From: Augochlora pura
Taxonomy: Eukaryota > Arthropoda > Insecta > Hymenoptera > Halictidae
Assembly (NCBI RefSeq): GCF_028453695.1
Contig: NC_135777.1
Location: forward strand, 18,961,714 to 19,025,713
Reading direction: 5' to 3'
Length of the DNA: 64,000 nucleotides
In this document: piece by piece, positions 1 to 10,001 of the stretch
Position numbering within the stretch: position 1 is the first letter of the stretch
How the letters are laid out: each line of letters opens with the position of its first letter
Translations under genes and position numbers: made by a program
Notes under the pieces: model-generated
What the model saw: the letters and a program-made list of their open reading frames with translations, nothing else
Told to the model about the DNA's origin: nothing
The model's database searches: none

Positions 1-930
1 CGCCGGGCGTCGCGCGTCGCCTCAACTAAAAGCTATTTTCCCGTAATTCACGAGCCTGTCTGCCGGCGCACAGCTTGCCGAGATACGCCGACGACTGTAC
101 AAGCCCCAGCCCGGCTTCCATCAATTTTCCGGGGACGACGTTGCGCTCTGGCCGCCCTCCTAGCGGCATTTCACGGCAATAAGTCGTAACTCGAGCGGCT
201 ACGGGGGACCCCGGGCGCAAGGACACACCCGGCAGGAGCCTCGAGGTCCTGCGGGACGCCGCTCCGCAAGGCACCGGATCCTCCGGACCATCCAGCTGAG
301 CTGGGTTGCGTGGATACTCCCTTCTCGTTCCACGGAATTTATCGCGCCAATAAGCTCCCGCTAATTTTTCCCGAACCTCGCGCCCGCACTCTCTCTCTCT
401 CTCTGTCTCTCTCTGGTCTAGCTTCCTTCGAAATGGCAGCCTGTTAACGCCGAGACAGCCAACGGCTACACGAACGTTTCCCAATGTCGTTGGAGAAAGA
501 GCTTTTCTTAATTCGATCCTTAATACTTGGATTCTTTTAATACGCTATCGATCTTTCAGATATTCTTTATTCTCCGAATGTGGAAAAATTCTGCTTGAAA
601 CATCTTCGCTCGATATTTCGTAATCGCTTAACGAGGCAAATAAATTCAAGAATTGAGACTGAAAACGTACGGGTTAATGAAATTACTCCTCGAAAATCAG
701 TTCTAATGCGGGCGTCTTAAACGACGATGTTACGTACGGAGATTTTCTCCTGACGTTTTTCCTTTCTTCTCGAAGGCATACGCTAAATAACGTCGGCGGG
801 GAACAACGGTCCTTTCATTCTAAAAATAGAACACCCAATCTACCACACATCCCCGATTCTTAGACCCATCCGCGGCGTGACTTCGGTCACGTAGGCCCAG
901 CCCCCACTACCGAATTTTCCAGTTTCCACC
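1..930. other. Noncoding flank upstream of the hairpin locus
   Basis: GC-rich to about 480, then AT-rich. A CT microsatellite is at 389-414. An open frame of 152 codons on the minus strand (26-484) has arginine-rich composition without recognisable domains and is taken as chance in GC-rich DNA. Confidence 0.6.
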
Positions 931-933
931 GCG

Positions 934-970
934 TATAAAAGGGCTGAGATTTCTCTTCTCAGCGGGGCAG
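934..970 (+). promoter_or_regulatory. Candidate TATA-type core promoter
   Basis: TATAAAAG (934-941) is followed by possible initiators at TCAGCG (A at 961) and GCAGTTT (A at 969), and by AGACGTA at 993-999, which resembles a downstream promoter element. A GAAnnTTC half-palindrome sits just upstream at 912-919 and TTCTCGAA at 767-774; both resemble heat-shock element pairs, though single pairs arise by chance. The polarity points into the hairpin array that begins 380 bp downstream. Confidence 0.45.
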
Positions 971-1318
971 TTTCAAATCAAATCGTGACGCGAGACGTAG
1001 CAAGATCGAGCCCTGTTCTCCTTCGAGCAATAGTTAACCCCCGCCGACTTGGTGCGAAAACCAGGAAGCGTGTCTTAGGATCATCGCGAATCACATACTA
1101 CACTTACGCACTTGTAACAGACTGAAGTTGTTAGATTATATTAGTTACTTTCAAATCAGTGTACAAATTATTTCACTTCCATTTCCTAGTTCGAGTCAGT
1201 TGAATGGTAACGATCTCACATAGATATACCTTTGCCGCTCAAGGTGTATCGAATAATATTTCTTTGAAATTACGAGCCAAATTTAGAATCATACCAAAAC
1301 CCCATTACCCTTACTGAG

Positions 1319-1883
1319 GTGGCGACCCGGTGGTGAAAGAAACATCGGCCAGTCCACGAACCCAATTTCCTGTCTAATGTGGCGACCCGGTGGTGAAAGA
1401 AACATCGGCCAGTCCACGCAATATCCTCCTAAGGCGGCGACCCGTTGGTGAAAGAAACAACGGCCAGTCCGCGAACAAAACCTATCCTCAAAGGTGGCGA
1501 CCCGTTGATGAAAGAAGCAACGGCCAGTCCACGACTTCCTATCTAATGTGGCGACCCGGTGGTGAAAGAAACATCGGCCAGTCCACGCACCTTTACCTTT
1601 ACACCTAATGTGGCGACCCGGTGGTGAAAGAGACATCGGCCAGTCCACGCAATCTCCAACCTTTTACACCTAATGCGGCGACCCGTTGATGAAAGAAGCA
1701 TCGGCCAGTCCGTGAAACATCCCTACTCCTAAGGTGGCGACCCGGTGGTGAAAGAAACACCGGCCAGTCCACGAACCTCCTATTGAGGCGGCGACCCGTT
1801 GATGAAAGAAGCAACGGCCAGTCCGCGAACCCTATCCTATTAATGTGGCGACCCGGTGGTGAAAGAAACATCGGCCAGTCCAC
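1319..1883 (+). repeat. Array of ten 39-nt hairpin cores with variable linkers
   Basis: Cores start at 1319, 1379, 1434, 1494, 1548, 1610, 1675, 1734, 1788 and 1845; every one is exactly 39 nt while linkers vary from 15 to 26 nt. Fold: outer stem GYGG/CCRC (positions 1-4/36-39), invariant internal loop CGAC/CCAGT (5-8/31-35), inner stem CCGKT/AHCGG (9-13/26-30), extension GRT/ARC (14-16/23-25) and loop GAAAGA (17-22). Differences between copies mostly keep pairing. Linkers are C/T/A-rich with very little G. Core sequence and tandem layout are read directly; RNA function is inferred. Confidence 0.9.
1319..1883 (+). ncRNA. Candidate multi-hairpin noncoding RNA
   Basis: The compensatory pairing in the ten cores and the G-U pairs, which exist only in + strand RNA, suggest a transcribed structured RNA. 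A TATA promoter of matching polarity lies upstream at 934. Linker lengths are not all multiples of three, so neither strand keeps one reading frame through the array, and core changes are largely nonsynonymous in the recurrent minus-strand peptide. No known RNA family was recognised. Transcript ends are unknown; the first downstream AATAAA on this strand that I noted is at 3099. Confidence 0.5.
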
Positions 1884-1922
1884 GAAATCCTCCCAAATCT
1901 CCGCACAAAATCATTTACCTCC

Positions 1923-1941
1923 GGCCACGTGTGCAGTGGCC
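1923..1941 (+). other. Perfect 6-bp stem-loop after the hairpin array
   Basis: GGCCAC (1923-1928) pairs with GTGGCC (1936-1941) around a 7-nt loop. It begins 40 nt after the last core, following a pyrimidine-rich stretch like the array linkers. Confidence 0.5.
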
Positions 1942-3297
1942 CTCGGCTCGTAACAACGATTAAACTCGCTATGGCCGTAATTGCTACTCTAATCTAGATC
2001 AGCCGTTTCATTCAACAAAGCGTGATACGTTTACACAGCGTGGTCCACGGTGATTCTGGTTAGGTTTAAAGGAGCATTTACGCGAACATTAGGATAAACA
2101 AGATATCTTCTTACAGATACGTTTGCGCACTTTTATTTTTATGAATAAGCCAAACATATATATATTAAATATATATGTTTAATTAATATAAATTAATGCA
2201 TAATATTTTTATGAAGAGAGCAAAAGTAAATCAGGCCAGTAAACTAAATGAAACAAACTGATTTTATGATCGCTAATATTATTACCATACAGTAAATTAT
2301 CGATCATAAGGTTACAAACAATTGCATTAAAAAAAAACAACTGAAATTTCCAAAGTCCACTATTAAGGTTTTTCCATGATTGTGAAAATAATGCTTCCAC
2401 TAAAAGTCTGCGATTCTGTAAACGTGGACTGTGCCTTGTTTTCTCCGCGCGGAATCACCGCTGTCTTTATCGGGGGAGGGTGACTCCTTGGTCCGATTCG
2501 CCTGCAGTCGAGTTTACTGCGCCTGGAAATCGACTGCCGTTTCTCGTTCGAGGATATCGACTCGTAGATACGGGAAATAGAGGGCCGAGGATTATGCAGT
2601 TTATTCGTCACGCTTGTATCTGATCGAGCGGGGCTTTTGTACGTTTTATTTGTGTTCGCCGCGGGACTCTGTATTTTATAGCCGGGCAGCCCCTATTTTT
2701 GTCCACTTGGTAACCTTACGTTCGAAAGCACGGAGCTTTTTCCAGTCGGTACGCGTTTCCGGTAATCGCCTCCGGACATAATCAGAGTTAATTCGGTTTT
2801 TATGTGTGCGCGATTCTTTTGGTTAACTTTTATATAAGCTCGCTCGGACTGCCGCGGGTCGGCTCGTCCCTTCCGAAAAAAAGAAAAAAAAAATGGAATT
2901 AACTTCTTCCAAATGAAACTCGCTAACTTCGCGGGGCCGGTCTCGCTTTAATTTTTGGCTTATGCCACGCATAGAAAAGCGCGCCTCGCGCATACGAATT
3001 AGTCGGTGCAATCCTACCTGCCTCATGCATTATTCATTCATTTGATACCGGTTGTACTATAAATATACCGGCGATGCTGCGCCGATGGATCTCTTCTTAA
3101 TAAAGATGAATTTGAACCCCTTGCGCTATAATAACGAGTCGTGTCGAAGACCTTTTGCAAGCTCCACTAAATACGAATATTATTAATTTCTTCTACGTCG
3201 GAGTAAAAATAAATTCTTCTGTCATCAAAGTATAGAAACGATGATAAATAAAGGCAATACGGGAAACAAAAATTTTCTAGTCTTATTAGGAAAATTA
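1942..3297. other. Noncoding, no gene recognised
   Basis: Mostly AT-rich, with a near-palindromic TATATATA/TTAAATATATA stretch at 2156-2180 and an AATAAA at 3099-3104. Open frames are short and lack known domains. Confidence 0.6.
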
Positions 3298-3546
3298 TTA
3301 ACACTTCACCGACCGGTACCCTATAAATCGGCTTTTTCTCCCAATCTATAACCTGTGAATCGATTGTCATAGCAATCATTTGTTATTTATTATTGACATT
3401 AAGGTACTACTATAATTTCCCATATTATTATATTACGAATAAATATAAAAATATTATGTGCTTGAATATTAGAAATAAAATAAATAGATTCAATTACCCT
3501 ACGATGACATAAATTACAGTTGAATGGCCGGTCGGTAAAGTGTTAA
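3298..3546. mobile_element. TTAA-flanked MITE, CACTT family, copy 1
   Basis: TTAA (3298-3301) then CACTTCACCGACCGG at the left, and CCGGTCGGTAAAGTG then TTAA (3543-3546) at the right: inverted ends with one difference. Total 249 bp, AT-rich interior, no coding capacity. The TTAA duplication suggests piggyBac-type transposition. A second copy lies at 19750. Confidence 0.75.
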
Positions 3547-6329
3547 GTATAATAAGTGCTAATCATCGCAGCATGAAAGGAGCGATAATACAAGGGATTA
3601 AGGGGTAGTGATCCCTGAATATATTTATGGTGGCAAATACGTACTTAAGTACAGTTAGAGAAATTAAATATTATTTATTTAACAATTATTTAATAATTAC
3701 TAAAATCATTAGAAATAAGGAGCCAAATAGGATCATGGTTCATCAAAATTTTCATTTTGTAATTGAGACGATCTAGTAACAAATTGACTCGAACGATAAT
3801 GTATCTTAAACGCAATACGGTTTAAACAGCAGGGAATTGCAGCGCATTAAGCCGCATGCCGAAGGCGTGTGCTGCTCGGTCATCTAAAATTCAGGACGAT
3901 TAAGGACCGAATGACGGCGCGTAACGCGCAGCCACAGTGCGTGCGTATCTCTCAAGGCTTGTGCATAATTCAGGGAACGGGAGGTCCGTAGCGTTAAAGA
4001 CTCGCGGGAGTGCGCTCGGAATCCAAGTGAACGGTACTCCGGGGCCTTGAACAACTTTTCCATTGCCGGTTCGATCCGTTTCCACTCGCAATAAAGAAGA
4101 AGCAAATAGTCGATTCACGCTACTATTCGGTCGAGCGTGTATTAAATTTCTATACAGATAGTTTGCCGGACGGAGGCAGATCAAATATTTAGAAGGCAAA
4201 CGAGCGCGTCCCTGGTATCTATGTACTCCGAGATCCCCTGGCGATAACGCATTTTTACGCTACGAGGAAATCATTTCCTCATCGTTTGCGCAGCCGCTTA
4301 ATTGCCGGCGCGAAATCGTTTCCTTAAACACGCGTCAATTCTTCTGCAAAGCAGCGTTGAAAGCGATCGTTCGATACGACTGTTTCGCGTTAATTGAGAT
4401 TGAAACAACTGAATCTGTCAATGCGATTGATTTATTCTCTTATTGTTACTGAAATGGTAAAAGTGTAGGAGCAACGTAGATATTTATTTCTTAATTTAGT
4501 AATTGTAATTTGTTGAATAGAATGCAAAGGTATTTGTAAATTCTTTAAAAAGATTTTCTGAAAACTCCTCCATTATTTTCAACTTTTTCTAATTACTACA
4601 TTATGAAATAAATAACTGTGCTGCCTTTTATATTTTGTAATTAGTGCAAACAAATTTGTTTTGCAAAAAAATCAGATCCAGAGAAAAACCAAACCAAGAA
4701 AAAATGATTCAGTCTTAGCTTTATTACAAAAAGTTATGTCACGGTGACAGAAATTCATTAACTGTAAATATATTTTTTAGCAAAAATAGTGTATTCTGGG
4801 GCAAAATACGAGTTGAAGATTTTTGATAATTTTTCTAAGACTTTCTAGAAAAAAATAGAACGACTGCTTGAGACGCTCCCGTCATTTCAGTTTTAATAAA
4901 CGGGTCACGGGTTTGAATAGAGTTAATGACGCCCCGGGATCTATTATTCTGGAAAATGGAGTTACTTTTTGTAGTGACCCGTTATTGTTCCCCAACATTC
5001 TTCTCTTAACCCTCGCTCGCTCCTCGAAGACAGTTACGCGGAAGATCCTTGGGCGACGTTTCACCTATTTCCATTTCCATCGCAAATTAGGACGCAATTA
5101 TACAAATATTACACCTCTTAACCTTAAACAGAGAAACCAAACGTTGGACGATGAATCATTTTTCACAAGTGTATTACTAACAATGCTTGCAATTACTGTA
5201 AATTTTGCAAAATAAAATTATTTGCATCAGTCATAAAAAATAGAAATTAAATAATAAACTCAGCTTTGATTATTTTAATAGCTTAGAAATAAGACATTGA
5301 TTTTAAAATTCTTTTAACCTTTCCTCTATTTTAAATTACAACCACCCATTTTTGCGATAAATTAACAAAAATCGATAGTATACCTATAACAATTTTGAAA
5401 TTTATTGAACAATTTCTCCGAAAGATATTTCTTTATTTATTGTCGTAACAGGGTAATAGATTTACTTTATACAGTTACCAAAATTTCCGAAATTAAGCGA
5501 ACCATTTTAATACTGAAAATGGTGACGGTGCCACGGTTAATCATTTTAAAAAGGGTACGTTTCTCGACGGCAAAAAGTACTTCCGTTTGGAAGATCGCAA
5601 ATCTTTTAAATGCGTTCTCGCCAGAGAATTTTATCGGGTGAGAAGTGAACGAGTCGTAAACAGAATTCGTTCCGCTAATGCGGAACAATTTCCCTGGAGA
5701 GGAAGAAGAGAGAGAGACAGAGAGAGACAGAGAAAGAGAAATAGGAAGAGAAAGAGAGAGAGAAGAGAGCGCTGGATGCTGGAGAATTTCTGACCGTGAT
5801 CCATTTTCTCCCGCTCCGTCGCCGGGGCGTTAAAAACGTTGTTCACCGTCTGAGAATGTTCGATATTTTCCGCGAAACGCAGATAAGAATGCCGGGCATT
5901 CCGGCCAGGTATGTCGCAATACTTCAGCAGCCCGTTCTATATTCCATTTTCCAGACGTAGCCCGTTTACAAATTATACGTTTCTTCCCGGTGGAGGAAAG
6001 GGGACTTGGCGTGACAGGCCGGCGGATGCGGATGCGCCGGATTGAAGGAATTCTTTTCCATCTAAAGATAGGGAAAAAGATAGAGAAAGGGAGAGACACG
6101 CTCGCCTCGAGCACCACCGACTATCGCTAAAACGCGGGACTCGCGAATAAAAAGAAAGAAAAAAAAAACAAGAAAAGGGCAGGAAAGGAAACAGATTATT
6201 CAGTTTGCTCGCTTATTACGTTGTCAAGCGTGGAACTTCTTCCTGGGAATTCCTTGGTCCTTTGTTCTTGTTACTCTTTTTCTTCTTTTTTCTCTTTTTT
6301 TTTGCTTCATTTTCTTCGCTGCAGGCGAC
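3547..6329. other. Noncoding, no gene recognised
   Basis: AT-rich sequence with moderate-GC islands at about 3830-4380 and 5790-6130, plus a GA microsatellite at 5702-5770. Open frames up to 115 codons have no recognisable domain. Confidence 0.6.
5702..5770. repeat. GA-rich microsatellite
   Basis: An imperfect (GA)n tract interrupted by C, A and T, about 69 bp. Confidence 0.85.
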
Positions 6330-6595
6330 GAAGCAACGTTGTTCTGCGGGACACGTTCGATACGCTTGATTGTTAAGAACGTGCCAAAATTACGATCGAG
6401 TTATGCTTTTGCTCATTTTTGGAAGCTTTTCTGTTGCTTTGAGAGACACGTTCGATCCGCCTGATTGTTATGGACGTGCCGAAATTACGAGAAGTTTTGC
6501 GGTTTTCTGTTGTCCTCGTTGTTTTATACTTCGAAGGTTTTACGGTACTTTGGCAGACATGTTGGATTTCGTTTGTTAGCAACGTGCCAATAGAA
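6330..6595. repeat. Three diverged tandem copies of a 95-111 bp unit
   Basis: The landmark GACACGTTCGAT..CTTGATTGTTA..ACGTGCC recurs starting near 6350, 6445 and 6556, each time preceded by a GTTG/TTTG-rich stretch. The first two copies are close; the third is more diverged. Confidence 0.7.
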
Positions 6596-8758
6596 TGCAT
6601 TTCTTGTCTGAGTATGCAATTGGTGATTTTATGTTGGGAGTGTTAAAATTGTAAAATTGTTAGAAGGGGTGTAACTTTTTTTTGTAACTGATCTTAGAGA
6701 CTTGAATTTTGCTGCAAATCTACAATAACGTAGATAAAGAAATTCTATAGTCATTGAAACATGTAAAAGTTACTAGATTTTTATTGAAGTTTGTGTTAAA
6801 CTATTAATTTCAACTGCTCGTAACAACTTCAACCAATTTCATCGAAATTGTTAACATGCATACAAGTTACCAAGACCTGTAAAACAATTCATAAATATTT
6901 TATTACAAGCAATGGAATAAGAGTCTTTTTACATTTCTTTTATTTCTAGTAAAATAAAAATTAAAGCGAAACCTCGTGCAGTAAACTGTACCCTCTAGTA
7001 ATTACAAAAAGAAAATTCGAGCGACTTAAACCAGTTTAAAAAAGCACTACCATCTTAAAAGGCGTGTCTACAAAACGATGACAAATCTTAAACCGGTAAT
7101 TCTGATCACGACAGGTTCACGGCGTTAATTTAATAGACTGTCCGCTCTCGTTGCCCGACGAGATTGGGAAGCACACGTGACTCCGCGGCTATCAAAGCCG
7201 GGGTCTCAGTTTCCTGGTCGTGCTTCCCATGAATGCATCAAGTATTCCGTTTAGCCCGGTCGCGGGGGTAAAAACGGCCGCTTTGAAGTGGTCCGCCGGT
7301 TCCGGCAGGTCGCCAGCAAAAATGTCGATGAATGAGCTACGGCGAAGGAGGATGATCTCCGTTCTCTGTAACAGAGATCCGCGGCGGCGGAACGCATCAC
7401 GCACGGCGGCGTTCCTCAGTCCTCTCCAAGTAGAGCGAGTCGCGTCTGACGTAAGCGAAGAGGAGCCGTTTCTCTCGGTGTCTGAGGTGACCCGGTGCCC
7501 GGGACCCGTTTCACACGACGATACATACCATGGCGACGTATGTGCGTTCGCCTCGATAAAAAGTGTATCGCAGCGCGCACTGCATAGCAGTCGCCGTTCG
7601 ACCCCCTCCCATTGACTCGCATGGTATATTGACTCGCGTTCGGTATTCGTCATACGCGAGTCGCGACACAAACAACGGAATGCAACGGGACCGTTCAGAC
7701 GGTTCTCTCGTTTGAACCCCCTGTGTCGTGGATACGGGTATCGCGATACAGGTATCTTCTCGTGGAACGGATAGCCTAGAGTATCCGTCGCGTCGCGGGC
7801 GTCTCTCAGACGCGCACACACACACAGAGCCCGACAATAAATCCTGATAACACGACGATAGAGAGACCGTGGACGGGCGAGGAGGACAGACTCCCGCGGT
7901 TGCTAGCGAGACAAGCAAGCGCGGGAGAGCATTATCGAGGCTGGTAGAAAATTGCGGCTAAGGCATCGTGATAAAGTGGCGCGATAAAAGTCGCCCGGAA
8001 CGCCCGATAGACGTGTGCACTCGCAAAACTCCGCGATCGTCGGTCTGCTAGCTACTTCACCGACCATCCTCCCTTCCCTCCCGTCCTCCCTCCTGTTCTC
8101 CCTCCCGCCGTTCTCCTCTTCCTGTTCCCCGGTCGCTATCCTATGGGATTTCATTCGGAGCCAGCCGAGATAAGGCTTCCCCGGAAGAGTCTTTATGGTA
8201 TCCCATTGATCCGAATCCGTTCTACCCGTGTACTTTATTGTGTATCGGCGAGCCAGCCGGAAGCTACCCGGGAGAGCCTCCGCTACTACCGCCTGGGAGC
8301 CGAATTTTTCCAGTAAATTTTGACTCCGCCGTCGAACTAGCCGCTGTCTTGTTTGCGCGGAATTACTATCCTCTTTATCGCCGGTCCTTTTCTTGCCCCG
8401 ATCTCTCTGCCGGGCGAGGTTTGCCGGGAATCAACTGACGTTTTCGCCAAGGGATTTTCGTCCGGGTACGAATCTCCTCGCCGCGTCCTGCATTACAACT
8501 CTGTCTCTGGTTGGCCTGGGACCTCTTATTCGTTTGATTGAAATCGTTGGCGTCCACTTATTAACAGATTCCGCGCCACGTGCATCGCTAGTGGTATACG
8601 CATAAATTCAAAGCGTTAAAAAGATATTTTATGACAAGATAGAATCGAAGAAATAATTTCCACCAAAAGGATGGACCATTCAAATGTGTCTTTCATAGTT
8701 ATACTGGCAGTAATTAATAAATAAAAATATTATATTGATTTTTAAAGCGTTGGTCGAC
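6596..8758. other. AT-rich spacer then CpG-rich block, no gene recognised
   Basis: 6596-7130 is AT-rich. 7140-8560 is CpG-rich and resembles promoter-proximal DNA. It has overlapping open frames on both strands (longest 209 codons, minus strand, 7192-7821), none with a recognisable domain. It could hold a noncoding first exon of a downstream gene, but nothing in the sequence proves this. Confidence 0.5.
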
Positions 8759-8858
8759 NNNNNNNNNNNNNNNNNNNNNNNNNNNNNNNNNNNNNNNNNN
8801 NNNNNNNNNNNNNNNNNNNNNNNNNNNNNNNNNNNNNNNNNNNNNNNNNNNNNNNNNN
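8759..8858. other. Assembly gap (100 N)
   Basis: Exactly 100 N between AT-rich and GC-rich sequence. Confidence 0.99.
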
Positions 8859-9965
8859 GCGACGACGGTGTGTTCGCCTAACCCGTTTTTCTTCGCGCGA
8901 ATAATACGCCGGCGAATCAAGGCGGGTAATTTCCGACGGGCCGCCGCGACGCTCTTCAGCCGTACACGCGTAATCCCTCTGCATTATTTCGCTGACAAAG
9001 TATCGGAGGGGATGGGGTGGGATACGCCAGGTATTTCCGGCCGCCGACGACAACCGTGAACGCAAAACGGCGCGAGCCGATTGCCAATTTCAGCGAAACA
9101 TATTTTTCTCTCGCCCGTCCGGCCCGCCGTTTCGACGATTCTCCTATCCCCCCCCCCCCCTGGTCCCCCCCCCCCCCCCCCGCCGGAATATGTCTCACGG
9201 GAGGGATCCATTATAAACAGCGAAAAAAGCACGGCCGCGCTAAATATAATGGCTCGGTCCATCGGGACGCGTCGTCGAACACAAATCCGAAAATGGATCC
9301 CGCGAAATCCCGCGTGTGATTATTTTATTCCTCTTTCTCGCCCCCGGACGCGCCGCGCCGGAACAACGGAAATATGGTGGTCGGAGCCGCGCTCGTCCGC
9401 TCGCTCGCGCCAACCCCCCCGAAACTCGTGGAAAATTCTGATGCCTGCCGGAAAATTCGCGATACAACGGACCGTTCAAGTGCTCTTTTTTTCCTTCGGA
9501 CGTTACAATGTACAAATAGGATTTTCTATTCGCGCTCGCTCGTTTGTCGCTCGCAAATGGACTGCCGCGTGTCTGTCTCTGCGCGAGAGGCGATGGTGTG
9601 TTTCCTGGGAACGTTGAATGCGTTTTTCGACACACGGTGCTACGGGGAATCGACGCGCCGTTTTCAACGTCTAAAATACGTTGCCGGTTTTCGGTACGGT
9701 TTTTGCAACGAAACTCTCTCCGCTGCTTTCATGACGGTATTGAAATGAACATTTTTTTTAAGCTCCTTAAAGCTCTTTGAACGGGGAATATCCATCGCGC
9801 GTTTATAAATCCTATGCCGCGGTTCTTTATTCACGTACGGACTCGTTCGTAATTCGATATAGTTTGTCGCGCCTGCGATTTGATACGTTTCATCGTTCAT
9901 TATGCGAAATAGAAACGAAGTTGCTGGAATTCGAGCGTGAAACGAAAATGTATGAGAATCGTCGA

Positions 9966-10001
<36 letters not shown>

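Noticed and set aside
1494..1826. C/D-box snoRNA or hammerhead ribozyme (TGATGA / GAAA in the cores)
   Set aside because: TGATGA occurs only in copies 4, 7 and 9, no box D (CTGA) is placed to pair with it, and the hammerhead core order CTGATGA-stem-GAAA-stem-TH is absent.
1319..1883. CRISPR array (constant repeats, variable spacers)
   Set aside because: The genome is clearly an insect. Repeats vary in a paired fashion, linkers are low-complexity and share words, and no cas genes are present. The resemblance is formal only.
1289..1883. Minus-strand protein with repeated DWPMFLSPPGRH-type peptide
   Set aside because: Several linkers are not multiples of three, so the frame breaks repeatedly. 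Variant cores change residues (M to L, F to L, P to S/T), whereas RNA pairing is kept.
4060..4085. tRNA B-box-like GGTTCGATCC
   Set aside because: No A-box at the right distance and no cloverleaf arms around it.
7192..7821. 209-codon minus-strand frame
   Set aside because: It lies in a CpG-rich block where stops are rare, overlaps a 131-codon frame on the other strand, and has an Arg/Ser-rich composition with no recognisable domain.
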